From positions 717,136-781,135 of the forward strand of contig OX638294.1 of assembly GCA_951812325.1 (NCBI GenBank): 64,000 bases of DNA. The letters run 5' to 3'. Positions 10,398-19,312 of the stretch are shown here, piece after piece; the first letter of the stretch is position 1, and each line of letters begins with the position of its first letter. Under the pieces are notes generated by a model. The model was not told the DNA's origin. It did not search any database and saw only the letters and a program-made list of their open reading frames with translations. The translations under genes and the position numbers were made by a program. This DNA comes from an uncultured Thermoanaerobaculia bacterium (GTDB lineage: Bacteria; Acidobacteriota; Thermoanaerobaculia; Multivoradales; Multivoraceae).

Positions 10398-10811
10398 ATG
10401 ACCCGCATCGACCGTCCCCTGGCCACGAACAACGCTTCCGGGAGAGCCGTGGTGCGCGGCACCGTTCTTGAACGGACGATCCGCGCCAGGCTCGTGGAGG
10501 CGACCGGCGCAGAAGTGCTCGAGGTCCTCAACGAGAGCCGCATGCACAACGTGCCGCCGAAGGCCGAGACCCACTTCCGGGTGGTCGTCGTGAGCAGCCG
10601 CTTCGAAGGCGCCAACCGGCTCCGCAGACACCGCGTCGTCCACAGCGCTCTGGCTGAAGAACTGGCGGGACCGATCCACGCTCTGGCGATCGAGGCCCTG
10701 ACTCCCGCCGAGTGGCGGGCACGGGGCGAGACGAGGAGCCTGTCCCCGGACTGCCGCGGCGGCTCCCGGTTCGATTCCGCGAACCAGGACTCCGCCAAGG
10801 CTGCGGAATGA
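10398..10811 (+). CDS. bolA: BolA family protein
   Basis: 137 aa. The central part (EVLEVLNESRMHNVPPKAET, HFRVVVVSSRFEG, RHRVVHSALAEEL, IHALAIEALTPAEW) is a textbook BolA domain, including the histidine and the helix-turn-helix-like loop. BolA proteins act with monothiol glutaredoxins in Fe-S cluster trafficking and stress responses, in the cytoplasm. The C-terminal 25 residues after TPAEW are Ser/Arg-rich and not part of the domain. The gene converges on the peroxiredoxin gene, with a hairpin between them. Confidence 0.92.
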   Translation: MTRIDRPLATNNASGRAVVRGTVLERTIRARLVEATGAEVLEVLNESRMHNVPPKAETHFRVVVVSSRFEGANRLRRHRVVHSALAEELAGPIHALAIEALTPAEWRARGETRSLSPDCRGGSRFDSANQDSAKAAE

Positions 10812-10987
10812 CCTTGGATGCCGCCATCCCGGAGATGGTGCAGCGCATCCACTCCGATGTGGACCGCAGACTCCACGGTCCCGCCGCGGACCTGGACATC
10901 GGAGACCATGTCCTCCCGGCTTGCCATCTCCATCGTGCTCCAGGCGCCGGCGATGTGCGGCAGGCGCCCCGGGCGGCGTCCCGTCCG

Positions 10988-11004
10988 GAGGGGCTGAGCC
11001 CCTC
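10988..11004. terminator. hairpin between convergent bolA and peroxiredoxin genes
   Basis: GAGGGGC-TGA-GCCCCTC is a perfect 7 bp stem with a 3 nt loop, three bases from the peroxiredoxin stop and about 180 bp after bolA. It lacks a U-tract, so it could be a bidirectional 3' end stabiliser rather than a canonical intrinsic terminator. Confidence 0.45.
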
Positions 11005-11006
11005 GG

Positions 11007-11663
11007 CTACGGTTGCGGAATGACCCGGATGTACGGCAGCGGCTGCTGCCAGCCCTGAGGGTACCTGGCCCGGGCGGCCTCGTCCGACACCGCCGGCAGG
11101 ATGATCACGTCGTCCCCCTGCTCCCAGTTCGCCGGCGTCGCCACCTGCTCCGCCGCCGTCAACTGCACCGAGTCGACCAGGCGCAGGATCTCCGCGAAGT
11201 TGCGGCCGGTGCTCATCGGGTAGGTCAGCGTCGCCTTGATCCGCTTGTCCGGACCGATGATGAAGACCGAACGGGCGGTCGCGTTGTCCATGGGCGTCCG
11301 TCCCTGGGAGGTGTCGCCGGCATCCGCGGGCAGCATGTCGTAGCGCTTGACGATGTCCAGGGTCGGATCGCCGATCAGCGGATAGTTCACCGCGTGCCCC
11401 TGAGACGCCTCGATGTCCTTCGACCACGCCGCGTGGTCCCGGACGCCGTCGACGCTGATGCCGATCACCTTGCAGTTGCGCCGGTCGAACTCGCCCTTGA
11501 GGCCCGCCACGGCGCCGAGCTCCGTCGTGCAGACCGGTGTGAAGTCCTTGGGATGGGAGAACAGTACGCACCAGCTGTCACCGATCCACTCGTGGAAGTC
11601 GATCTCGCCCTCCGTGGTCTGCGCGGTGAAGTTCGGCGCCTCGTCGTTGATTCTGAGCGTCAT
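11007..11663 (-). CDS. 1-Cys peroxiredoxin (Prx6 type)
   Basis: 218 aa, ATG preceded by GGAGGAACC. The thioredoxin-like fold carries the peroxidatic Cys45 in FSHPKDFTPVCTTELG. The long C-terminal dimerisation extension (MDNATARSVFIIGPDKRIKA, YPMSTGRN, ILRLVDSVQLT, TPANWEQGDDVIILP) is characteristic of the Prx6 subfamily. No resolving cysteine is seen at the usual typical-2-Cys C-terminal position. It reduces H2O2 and organic hydroperoxides in the cytoplasm. It is divergent from the sulfatase gene, with a dyad in the shared promoter region. Confidence 0.94.
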   Translation of the reverse strand: MTLRINDEAPNFTAQTTEGEIDFHEWIGDSWCVLFSHPKDFTPVCTTELGAVAGLKGEFDRRNCKVIGISVDGVRDHAAWSKDIEASQGHAVNYPLIGDPTLDIVKRYDMLPADAGDTSQGRTPMDNATARSVFIIGPDKRIKATLTYPMSTGRNFAEILRLVDSVQLTAAEQVATPANWEQGDDVIILPAVSDEAARARYPQGWQQPLPYIRVIPQP

Positions 11664-11720
11664 GGTTCCTCCGGTCTGTGTCGGGTCGACTGTCGTCGGT
11701 TCGGGTTGATGCGCAAAAAG

Positions 11721-11737
11721 ATGACCATTCTAGTCAT
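11721..11737. promoter_or_regulatory. dyad ATGAC-N7-GTCAT in the peroxiredoxin/sulfatase intergenic region
   Basis: A 5-7-5 inverted repeat lies in an AT-rich island inside otherwise GC-rich DNA, about 60 bp upstream of the peroxiredoxin start and 30 bp upstream of the sulfatase start. On the minus strand it reads as a GACTA...GTC pattern that loosely resembles Rrf2-type sites. The regulator is not identified; this is a candidate operator only. Confidence 0.35.
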
Positions 11738-11766
11738 GTTTAGCCCCCGCACGATAGAAACGAGCC

Positions 11767-13533
11767 ATGCGCGGCGTACCCACGGCCCTGCTCCTCGCCG
11801 CGCTGACCGGAGCATGCGTAGCGCCTGAGTCGCCGCCCCGCCCGAACGTCGTCCTGTTCCTCGCCGACGACCAGGGCTGGGGCGATCTGAGCGTCAACGG
11901 CAACGCGAGCGTCCGCACACCGAACATCGACGCTCTGGCCCGCGAGGGCGCCGCCTTCACCCACTTCTTCGTCAGTCCCGTCTGCTCGCCAACACGCGCC
12001 GAGCTGCTCACCGGCCGCCACCACCTCCGCTCCGGGGTCTACGCAACGACCGCAGGCGGCGAGCGGATCGACCTCGACGAGACGACCCTCGCCGAGATCT
12101 TTCGCAACGCCGGCTACGCCACCGCCGCCTTCGGCAAGTGGCACAACGGGTCGCAACCGCCCTACCACCCGAACGCGCGGGGATTCGACGAGTTCTACGG
12201 CTTCACTTCGGGCCACTGGGGCAACTACTTCGACCCTCCCCTGGACCACAACGGCCGCCTCGTGCAGGGGAACGGCTACGTCACGGACGACTTCACGGAG
12301 CGCGCGATCCGCTTCATCGAGAGTTACCGAACGGAGCCCTTCTTCGTCTGGGTCGCCTACAACACGCCGCACAGCCCGATGCAGGCGCCCGACCGCTGGT
12401 GGAACCGTTTCGCGGGCAATCCCATCTCCCAGCGCCACCGCGATCCCGAGAAGGAAAGCCTCGCTCACACCCGGGCCGCCCTGGCGATGACCGAGAACAT
12501 CGACTGGAACGTCGGACGGGTCACATCACGCCTCGCGGCGCTGGACCTCACAGACAACACGATCGTCGTCTACCTCACGGACAACGGTCCCAACGGTTGG
12601 CGCTGGAACGACGGGTTGAAGGGGCGAAAGGGCTCGACCGACGAAGGCGGCGTCCGTTCTCCCCTGTTCATTCGCTGGCCCCGGTCCATCGAAGCAGGCG
12701 CCACGGTCGATCGGATCGCCGGCGCGATCGACCTGCTGCCCACCCTCGCCGACCTGGCCGGGATCGCCCACGATACGGCCCACCCCGTCGACGGCCTCAG
12801 CCTGAAGCCGCTGGTCGTCGCAGAACCGGAGTCCGTCGCCTGGCCCGATCGCCATCTCGTGAACCACTGGCGCGGGCGGACGAGCATCCGCGGCCAGCGC
12901 TACCGTCTCGACAATGAAGGCCAACTGTTCGACATGGCCTCCGATCCGGGCCAGCAAACCGACATCGTCAGGGAGCAGCCCCGCGCGGCGGCCCGGCTCA
13001 CAGCCCTCCGTGAGGCCTTCCTGTCCGAGGTACTGCCCGAACTTCCCCAACGCGACACCCGTCCGTTTCCGATCGGCCATCCGGAACACGAGTACACCCG
13101 TCTGCCCGCCCGTGACGGCATCGCAAGCGGCGGCATCCGCCGTTCCAGCCGCTACCGCAACGACTCCTACTTCAGCAACTGGACCAGCACCGAGGACGTG
13201 ATCACGTGGGACGTCGAGGTGCTGGCCGACGGCCGCTTCGAGACCGTCCTCTACGCCACCTGCGCCGAAGCCGACACCGGCTCGCTCGTCGAGCTGCGCC
13301 TCGGAGACCAGGCCGTCGCCGGCCGGATCACCGAAGCCCACGACCCGCCCCTGATCGGCATGGAACACGACCGCGTCGAGCGCATCGAGTCGTACGTGAA
13401 GGACTTCCGGCCCATGGTCCTCGGTACGATCGAACTCAGGGCGGGCAGCGGAACGCTCACCCTCCAGGCGCTCGAGATCACCGGCGAACAGGCGATGGAC
13501 TTCCGCCTGCTGACTCTGCGCCGGCTCCGCTGA
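11767..13533 (+). CDS. sulfatase (arylsulfatase A-like) lipoprotein with C-terminal beta domain
   Basis: 588 aa. A lipoprotein signal ends at Cys17 (lipobox LTGAC). The sulfatase fold starts at NVVLFLADDQGWGD, whose two Asp bind calcium. The formylglycine motif CSPTR (Cys73) with downstream LLTGR makes it an anaerobic- or FGE-matured type I sulfatase. FGKWH and YLTDNGPN supply further active-site residues. After about residue 430 an extra region of some 150 aa with beta-strand character (ITWDVEVLADGRFETVLY) is present, which plain sulfatases lack and which resembles domains appended to polysaccharide sulfatases. It likely removes sulfate esters from glycans at the cell surface. Its stop abuts the aroH stop with no gap (TGATCA). 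Confidence 0.9.
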   Translation: MRGVPTALLLAALTGACVAPESPPRPNVVLFLADDQGWGDLSVNGNASVRTPNIDALAREGAAFTHFFVSPVCSPTRAELLTGRHHLRSGVYATTAGGERIDLDETTLAEIFRNAGYATAAFGKWHNGSQPPYHPNARGFDEFYGFTSGHWGNYFDPPLDHNGRLVQGNGYVTDDFTERAIRFIESYRTEPFFVWVAYNTPHSPMQAPDRWWNRFAGNPISQRHRDPEKESLAHTRAALAMTENIDWNVGRVTSRLAALDLTDNTIVVYLTDNGPNGWRWNDGLKGRKGSTDEGGVRSPLFIRWPRSIEAGATVDRIAGAIDLLPTLADLAGIAHDTAHPVDGLSLKPLVVAEPESVAWPDRHLVNHWRGRTSIRGQRYRLDNEGQLFDMASDPGQQTDIVREQPRAAARLTALREAFLSEVLPELPQRDTRPFPIGHPEHEYTRLPARDGIASGGIRRSSRYRNDSYFSNWTSTEDVITWDVEVLADGRFETVLYATCAEADTGSLVELRLGDQAVAGRITEAHDPPLIGMEHDRVERIESYVKDFRPMVLGTIELRAGSGTLTLQALEITGEQAMDFRLLTLRRLR

Positions 13534-13989
13534 TCAACTCGGACGCCGGTCCGTGCCGATGTCGACCTGCCGGCGCAACTCCTCGAGTTCGCCGCGATCC
13601 GGCCTCAGGTCGGCCGCGCCGTGAATGTAGACGTGTTCGATCCCGGAGGCGGGCAGGGTCGTGTTCCAGTGCAGCAGGATGCGCACGCAGCGATCCAGGC
13701 CGCCCGGGACCGCCATCTCGTGACCGCAGAGCAGGGCCACATCGAGCCAGCCCATCAGACGGGCCGCCAGGGCCGGATACTCCGCCGTCAGGTCGGGCGA
13801 CGTGGTGAAGATGGCGCTCGCCACATCCTCCGGCTCGATGCCGTTCGCCTGAACCAACCGCTCCAGAAGCTCAGCGGTGGAGCTCAGGATCTGCTCGCGC
13901 GTCGTGCCATCCGCCGTCGTCGCGCCCCGAACGCCGCGACAGACCGGATTCCTCGAGCGCCGGGACCACCCTGGCGACACGGAAGGCAT
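13534..13989 (-). CDS. aroH: chorismate mutase, AroH type
   Basis: 151 aa. The segments CRGVRGATT, FTTSPDLTAEYPALAAR, LLCGHEMAVPGGLDRCVRILLHWNT and YIHGAADLRPDR are diagnostic of the monofunctional trimeric AroH chorismate mutase family (B. subtilis type), including the active-site Arg, Glu and Cys of the family. It converts chorismate to prephenate in tyrosine and phenylalanine synthesis. About 17 N-terminal residues before RGVRGATT are not conserved; a later start is possible. It lies 24 bp downstream of the large dehydrogenase gene on the same strand. Confidence 0.9.
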   Translation of the reverse strand: MPSVSPGWSRRSRNPVCRGVRGATTADGTTREQILSSTAELLERLVQANGIEPEDVASAIFTTSPDLTAEYPALAARLMGWLDVALLCGHEMAVPGGLDRCVRILLHWNTTLPASGIEHVYIHGAADLRPDRGELEELRRQVDIGTDRRPS

Positions 13990-14013
13990 GAGGCGGGGTC
14001 GGCGGAACCGCTC

Positions 14014-16941
14014 CTACGGCTCCGGCTCGACGCCCTCGTCCAGAAAACGGATCAGGCTCGTCAGGTCGCTCAGCGTCATCGCGTCGAGCAGGCCCTCCGG
14101 CATGATCGACAGCGCGGACGGATCCTGACTTCGAATGCGCGACCGATCCAGATCGAGCCGGTTGCCGCCGGCGTCGATCAGGGTCAGGCGCACCGCCGTG
14201 TCCTCGACGACCATGCCGCTGTGGAGGCTGCCGTCGTCGAGTTCGACGTCCACCGCCTGGTACTGGTCCGAGATCACCCGCGACGGGAACATGATCGACT
14301 CCAGCACTTCCCGGCGCCGAAACCGCTTGACCACGGTCGAGAGATCCGGGCCGCCGCCGCGTCCGAGGTCGCCGAACACATGGCATGCCGAGCAGCGGGC
14401 GCGGTGGAACACCCGCTCGCCCTGCGCCGGGTCGTAGCGCTCGTAGGCCATCACGTCGTACTCCAGGTACTCGGCGAGTTCCTCGAAACTCATCTGGGCG
14501 AGGTCGCTTCTGCCCGGCCGATCGCCCTCGACGTCCGTGATCAGTTCGGCGGCGCGCCGGGCGCGCTCGGCGCGCTGGAGTTCCAGCCGTTCCTCCGCGG
14601 CGGCGCGCTCCCCGGCGGGGAACCGGGCCAGGACGTCGTTCCAGATCGCGTTGACGTACCCCTCCATGCTGGCCGCGCCCCGGAACTCCCGGGCGTCGTC
14701 GAACCAGGCCACGACCCGGCGCCGCAGTTCCGGCGTCCAGCCCTTGTCCATCGCGCGCAGGCAGTAGGCGGTGTGGATCTGCTCCTCCGGCGGTCGCTCG
14801 TCGTCCAGACGATCGACCATCTTCGGTAGCGCACCGTCCGGCTGCAGGAAGGCCAGCAGTCGCTCGAGCTGCCTGCCCACCCGGTCGTCGGCGTGCGGGT
14901 AACGCGCCAGCAGCAGCGGGCCCAGGCGCGCCCGGGCGTCGGCGCGGCCGGGCGCCTCCGGATCCTCATCGCGGATGAGGAAGAGCTCCAGCATGCGCAG
15001 ATAGTCGAGCTCTCCCTCGACGTCCAGGTCGGTCCGCGCCAGCTGAAACAGCCTGCCGGTCAGGAAGTTGTACTCCAGCTTGTGCTCCTGGCGGTAGATC
15101 GTGGCCAACATCGCCTCGAAGAAGCCGCGCGGACGTTGCTCGGGCGAGGCCATGAATGCCTGGTCGAACCAGTAGCCGTGCGGGATCCGCAGGATCGCCT
15201 CACGCGCCGCATAGCGCAGGAACCGGTCCTCGTGATCCAGGAGATCGTAGAGGGCCTCGGAGGTTGCGACCTCCAGTCCCCGGACACGTGGATGCAGCCC
15301 GGACCGGGCGAGCGACTCGGCCGCGCGCCGCGCCACCAGCGGATCGGGGTCCGCGAGCGCTCCACGAAGCGGTTCCTGCACCTGCGCGAGGGTGTAAGAG
15401 CCGAGGAGCGACGCCGCCGCAGCGCGCACCAACGGCTCGTCGCTCGACAGCAGAGCCGACGTCTCGTCGAGGGTCGGCCTTGGGCCGTGGACCTGGAGCA
15501 GTTCGAGCGCGCGTTGGCGATCCAGGGCCTCGCTGCCCGAGTCGCGGACGATCCGCCACAGCTCCGGCGCCCACGCATCCCCGGCCTCCGCCCGTGCGGC
15601 GACGATCGCCTCCTTGCCCCACCCGGACCGCGGCATGGGCTGCCGCACGGCGCGGAGCGCGTCGGTCGCCGCCGAAGGCGCGCCCGGCTGCTCGCAGGTA
15701 ACGCGGTAGAGGCCGCCCGAAGTCCCCCGGCCGCCGGTTGCGAAGTAGAGCCAGCCGTCGGGTCCGACATCCATGTCGGTCACGTTGAGCGGCTCGCCGA
15801 GCACGAAGTCGTGCGCTTCACCCGTCCAGGTGGCCCCGGATCGTTCGGGAAACAGGACCCGGATGCGGCCCCGCGACCAGTCGCCCATGAAGTACGCGCC
15901 GAGGTACCGCTCGGGGTAGGCGGAGTGGTAGTAGAAGGCGACGCCGACCGGCGACCCGCGACCGATGTCGACGACCCCGGGCAGCGTGTCGATCTCGTGG
16001 AACGCGAACTTCCCGGAGCCCGTCCGCCAGCCGTAGTCTCCGGCCGGAATCAGGTGAACGACCCGGGTTGGCCTGAACCATGGCAGACCCCGGTCCCACT
16101 CCATGTCGGCCTCGTAGGCGAAGACCTCGCCGGCCGCCCCGATCGCCAGATCGAACGGGTTGCGCAGACCGCCGGAGAGCCGTTCCCAGGTGTTCGCCTC
16201 CGGATCGAAGCGGTACAGCGTGCCGCCGGGCGCACGCAAGCTGTTCGCGTGACCCCGGGGATCGAGGATGCGCGGCAGGAGTTGATCCTCCTGCAGCTCG
16301 CGCAGCGCCGACGATTCGGCCAGCCGCACGTCGGGGCCGGAGAAGTTCCCGTACAGCAGGTAGAGCGCCCCGTCAGGACCGCGGGCGATCGTGTGCGGGC
16401 CGTGCTCCTGGATCCGGCCCGTTGCCCGGGCGATCCGTTCGACCTGGTCGATCCGGTCATCGCCATCGGTATCCCGCAGCCGGTAGAGCCCGGTGTCCTC
16501 GACTGACCCGCTGGCGCGCACCTCGCCTTCGACGCCGGCTGCCTCGGCCAGGCGACCGTTGCCGCGCGCGTGGGCGAGGAGATCGCCGGGCCCCATGACG
16601 TAGAGCCCGTGCGCGGTCTCGACCTGGGGCGCGATATCGATCCGGCGGTCGAAGACGCCGTCGCCGTCGCTGTCCTCGAGCACGGCCAGACCCTCGCCCT
16701 CGAGCGCCAGCAGGGGTCGCCCCTCGGCGTCGAACGTCATGTTGACGACCGAACCGAACAGTCCCGGCGCCGCGGCCGCCTCGACCCGAAAGCCGTCCGC
16801 GGCGCGGAAGCGCCCGCCGGTGAAGTCGAGCCGCTCCCGCCGCGAAGCGTCGTCATCCGGCATCGGTTTCTGCGCCTTCGTCCCCGTGGCGAAGCCCAGG
16901 CCCATGGCCAGACCGACAGTCAGGGAGACGGCGTTCTTCAT
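14014..16941 (-). CDS. PVC-type membrane-bound dehydrogenase: beta-propeller, HEAT repeats and cytochrome c
   Basis: 975 aa from the ATG at 16941, which starts a signal peptide (MKNAVSLTVGLAMGLGFATG...AQ). Residues about 25-450 form a glucose/sorbosone dehydrogenase-like beta-propeller (GNFSGPDVRL, GTLYRFDPEAN, LRNPFDLAIG, PAGDYGWRTGSGK, AYFMGDWSRGRI). A helical HEAT-like region spans about 480-800. A C-terminal cytochrome c module has CSACH at 850-854 and a family-specific tail (PSRVISDQYQAVDVELDDG). Such proteins are abundant in Planctomycetota, Verrucomicrobiota and Acidobacteriota and are thought to oxidise sugars in the periplasm; the substrate is not known. Confidence 0.85.
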   Translation of the reverse strand: MKNAVSLTVGLAMGLGFATGTKAQKPMPDDDASRRERLDFTGGRFRAADGFRVEAAAAPGLFGSVVNMTFDAEGRPLLALEGEGLAVLEDSDGDGVFDRRIDIAPQVETAHGLYVMGPGDLLAHARGNGRLAEAAGVEGEVRASGSVEDTGLYRLRDTDGDDRIDQVERIARATGRIQEHGPHTIARGPDGALYLLYGNFSGPDVRLAESSALRELQEDQLLPRILDPRGHANSLRAPGGTLYRFDPEANTWERLSGGLRNPFDLAIGAAGEVFAYEADMEWDRGLPWFRPTRVVHLIPAGDYGWRTGSGKFAFHEIDTLPGVVDIGRGSPVGVAFYYHSAYPERYLGAYFMGDWSRGRIRVLFPERSGATWTGEAHDFVLGEPLNVTDMDVGPDGWLYFATGGRGTSGGLYRVTCEQPGAPSAATDALRAVRQPMPRSGWGKEAIVAARAEAGDAWAPELWRIVRDSGSEALDRQRALELLQVHGPRPTLDETSALLSSDEPLVRAAAASLLGSYTLAQVQEPLRGALADPDPLVARRAAESLARSGLHPRVRGLEVATSEALYDLLDHEDRFLRYAAREAILRIPHGYWFDQAFMASPEQRPRGFFEAMLATIYRQEHKLEYNFLTGRLFQLARTDLDVEGELDYLRMLELFLIRDEDPEAPGRADARARLGPLLLARYPHADDRVGRQLERLLAFLQPDGALPKMVDRLDDERPPEEQIHTAYCLRAMDKGWTPELRRRVVAWFDDAREFRGAASMEGYVNAIWNDVLARFPAGERAAAEERLELQRAERARRAAELITDVEGDRPGRSDLAQMSFEELAEYLEYDVMAYERYDPAQGERVFHRARCSACHVFGDLGRGGGPDLSTVVKRFRRREVLESIMFPSRVISDQYQAVDVELDDGSLHSGMVVEDTAVRLTLIDAGGNRLDLDRSRIRSQDPSALSIMPEGLLDAMTLSDLTSLIRFLDEGVEPEP

Positions 16942-17112
16942 CGCGAGAGTCCTCGGGGCCCGGCTCGGCGCCACCCCGCCCCACGGACCCGCGGGCGCGG
17001 GGCCACGCGCGTTGAACCCGGAACGGGTTGCGGAGTGGCGAATCGGGCACGGATCCTACCAGTGCGTGATCGCTTGTGTTCGGGCACTTCTCCTCCGTAG
17101 GATGGTCGCGCT

Positions 17113-18351
17113 GTGCTCCAGGCTCCCTGCACGATCGCGGTTCTCGCCACCCTGGACACGAAGGGCGGCGAAACCGCCTATCTCGTGGATCGCATCGTCC
17201 GCGACTGGAACTGCCGCGTGTTCGTCATCGACCTCGGGGTGCTCGGCGAACCCGCGCTCGACGCCAGCCGGACCCCCGACGTGAGCCGCCGCGAGGTGGC
17301 CTGTGCCGGCGGCGAGAAGATCGAACAACTGGCGCAGGCGGGCGACCGCAGGCGCGCCATCGCCGCGATGTCCGCCGGCGCGGAGGAGGTCGTCCGCCGC
17401 AGCTACGGTCGGGGCCGCTTCGACGCGATCGTCGGTCTGGGCGGACGGGCCGGCACCGCGATGGCCACAACCGCGATGAGAGCGCTGCCCCTCGGCGTAC
17501 CCAAGATCATGGTCTCCACGATGGCGGGCGGCGACGCCTCCGGCTACGTCGGCGTCAAGGACATCGTCATGGTGCCTTCGATCGTCGACATCGACGGCAT
17601 CAACCGCATCAGCCGCCAGATTCTGAGCCGCACAGCTGCCGCGGTCTGCGCCATGGCCCGGGTCGAGATCGAGGCCGACGACGACCGCCCGCTGATCGCC
17701 GCCTCCACGTTCCGCAGCGCCACACACTGCGTGGACGCCTGCCGGCGGCAACTCGAAACCGAAGGACTCGAGGTGCTCATCTTCCAGGCAACCGGCGCCG
17801 GCGGCCGCACGATGGAGAGTCTGATCGAAGCTGGTTTCGTGCGCGGTGTACTGGACCTGACCACGACGGAGTGCGCGGACGAACTGGTCGGCGGAGTGCG
17901 CACCGCGGGCCCGTCCCGCCTCGAGGCCGCCGCCAGGAGCGGTACGCCCGCCGTCATCGTGCCCGGCTGTCTGGACATGGTCAGCTTCTTCGCCCGCGAC
18001 ACCGTGCCGGCGGAGTTCGAGGGCCGCACCTTCCACCGCCAGAGCGACACGATGACCCTGATGCGCACTTCGCGGCACGAGTGCGCCGAACTCGGTCAGG
18101 TCCTCGCCTCCAAGCTGAACGCCTCCACCGGTCCGGCCGAGGTCTACCTGCCGCTCGGCGGCGTATCGACACTCTCGGCGCCGGGCGGCCCGTTCCACGA
18201 TCCGGCAGCCGACGATGCCCTGTTCACCGCCCTGCGCGAGAATCTCAGGCGGGCGGTGCCGGTCACCGAGGTCGACGCGAACATCAACGACCCGCGGTTC
18301 TCCTTCGCCGTCAGCGACGCCCTGCTGCGGCTGGTACGAGACGCGAACTAG
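17113..18351 (+). CDS. Tm-1-like ATP-binding domain protein (UPF0261)
   Basis: 412 aa, GTG start with TAGGATGG upstream. The N-terminal segment IAVLATLDTKGGETAYLVD is the signature of the Tm-1-like/UPF0261 family, followed by the GLGGRAGTAMAT nucleotide-binding loop, PKIMVSTMAGGD, the central FQATGAGGRTMESLI and the C-terminal YLPLGGVS. The family takes its name from the tomato Tm-1 virus resistance protein; its bacterial role is not settled. Here it stands alone, without the TIM-barrel phosphoenolpyruvate hydrolase-like partner often found beside it. A strong hairpin follows the gene. Confidence 0.85.
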   Translation: MLQAPCTIAVLATLDTKGGETAYLVDRIVRDWNCRVFVIDLGVLGEPALDASRTPDVSRREVACAGGEKIEQLAQAGDRRRAIAAMSAGAEEVVRRSYGRGRFDAIVGLGGRAGTAMATTAMRALPLGVPKIMVSTMAGGDASGYVGVKDIVMVPSIVDIDGINRISRQILSRTAAAVCAMARVEIEADDDRPLIAASTFRSATHCVDACRRQLETEGLEVLIFQATGAGGRTMESLIEAGFVRGVLDLTTTECADELVGGVRTAGPSRLEAAARSGTPAVIVPGCLDMVSFFARDTVPAEFEGRTFHRQSDTMTLMRTSRHECAELGQVLASKLNASTGPAEVYLPLGGVSTLSAPGGPFHDPAADDALFTALRENLRRAVPVTEVDANINDPRFSFAVSDALLRLVRDAN

Positions 18352-18408
18352 CGCCACTGGACTCCGGCCTGCGCCCGCCGGCACGACGCCGGCTGCCCTG
18401 GCTGCGCA

Positions 18409-18440
18409 CCTCCGGGTGCGAGTCATCGAGCACCCGGAGG
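18409..18440. terminator. 11 bp perfect-stem hairpin after the Tm-1-like gene
   Basis: CCTCCGGGTGC and GCACCCGGAGG pair perfectly around a 10 nt loop, 57 bp after the Tm-1-like stop and 46 bp from the stop of the convergent carbonic anhydrase gene. There is no U-tract; the dispersed 45 bp repeat follows immediately. It is either a bidirectional terminator or part of that repeat element. Confidence 0.5.
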
Positions 18441-18484
18441 GCACGATGCCGGGCGGGATGCATGGCCGCTCGAATGCAGCGCGA
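18440..18484 (+). repeat. dispersed 45 bp repeat, copy B
   Basis: This starts GGCACGATGCCGGGCGGGATG, ends CGAATGCAGCGCGA, and matches copy A (8464-8508, opposite strand) at 43 of 45 bases. It lies between convergent genes, just before the carbonic anhydrase stop and right behind a strong hairpin. Confidence 0.85.
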
Positions 18485-18486
18485 AC

Positions 18487-19179
18487 TCAGCCTCGATGCA
18501 ACACCCGCTCCCCGAGAGGCTGAACGGGCCGGCAGTTGTTCGGATAGATCGCCGCGAACGCTTCGATCTGGCCGGACGAGAGCGCCAGCGCCTCGGCAAG
18601 GACCACCCATGCGACCCCTTCGGTGCAGGGCGGCGTGGTGAGCGAGCCCCGGTATCGCCACGAGGTCCGGTCGTCGGGCAGCAGCGAAGCGAGGTCGAGG
18701 TCGCTCGGCATCGCGCGCGGCGGCGTGGGTCGGTCCGGAAGCTGAGCCCAGACCGGCTTCAGGGCGTCGTTCTCCCCGCCTTCGTCGAGCAGTACGCCGA
18801 CGACGGCGAGCGCTCCGTCGACGCTCTCGTGCACAAGATGCATCTCCAGGGCCAACCGCACACCGTCGACCGTGTGCTCGCTTTCGCGGTGGAAGTGGAA
18901 CTGGCGCAGTTCGTACCGGACCCGGTCGAGCGCGATGCCGCTGCCGGGGACCGGGTTCACCTGAATGCCGTGCCCCGTGTTCTCGATCGTCGCACTGCCC
19001 TGCCGGTAGTCGAACTCCAGCTCCGGCAGATCGGCTCGCTGGCCGCCGGCCAGGTCGATCGGAGACTGCTCCGTTCCCAGGGCGCACCTCGCGTACGCCG
19101 GGTCGAGCCCGGCCCACAGCCCCGGACCGTCGTCCGCGTCGTACCCCCACGGCGCACCCGCGCCCTCCCGTTCACACAT
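18487..19179 (-). CDS. alpha-class carbonic anhydrase
   Basis: 230 aa from the ATG at 19179. It has WGYDADDGPGLW, GTEQSPIDL, the zinc histidines in QFHFHRESEH (His95, His97) and EMHLVHES (His114), and the active-site loop SLTTPPCTEGV. All catalytic residues of alpha carbonic anhydrases are thus present; it hydrates CO2 reversibly. The frame is open further upstream, overlapping the divergent cytochrome c-PhoD gene, but that part has no signal peptide and no homology. Alpha enzymes are normally periplasmic; the lack of an export signal here means either a cytoplasmic location or a non-standard start. Confidence 0.88.
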   Translation of the reverse strand: MCEREGAGAPWGYDADDGPGLWAGLDPAYARCALGTEQSPIDLAGGQRADLPELEFDYRQGSATIENTGHGIQVNPVPGSGIALDRVRYELRQFHFHRESEHTVDGVRLALEMHLVHESVDGALAVVGVLLDEGGENDALKPVWAQLPDRPTPPRAMPSDLDLASLLPDDRTSWRYRGSLTTPPCTEGVAWVVLAEALALSSGQIEAFAAIYPNNCRPVQPLGERVLHRG

Positions 19180-19312
19180 CGGCGCGGAAGATACAACGAA
19201 CGGGCAGGCCTGGTCGAAGCGAACCGCCGACACCAGGTCCGGACCGCGCAGACGGAAACGCCGAGCCAGCTCGAATCGCAGGCCTTCCTTGCCGGTACGG
19301 TACATTTTGCGC

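Noticed and set aside
10760..10790. tRNA T-loop-like GGTTCGATTCC string
   Set aside because: It is inside the 3' end of bolA; the flanks do not pair as a T-stem and no acceptor or anticodon arm is present.
10812..11006. Peptide-like frames between bolA and peroxiredoxin
   Set aside because: Readable on both strands but without start context or homology; the interval mainly contains a hairpin between convergent genes.
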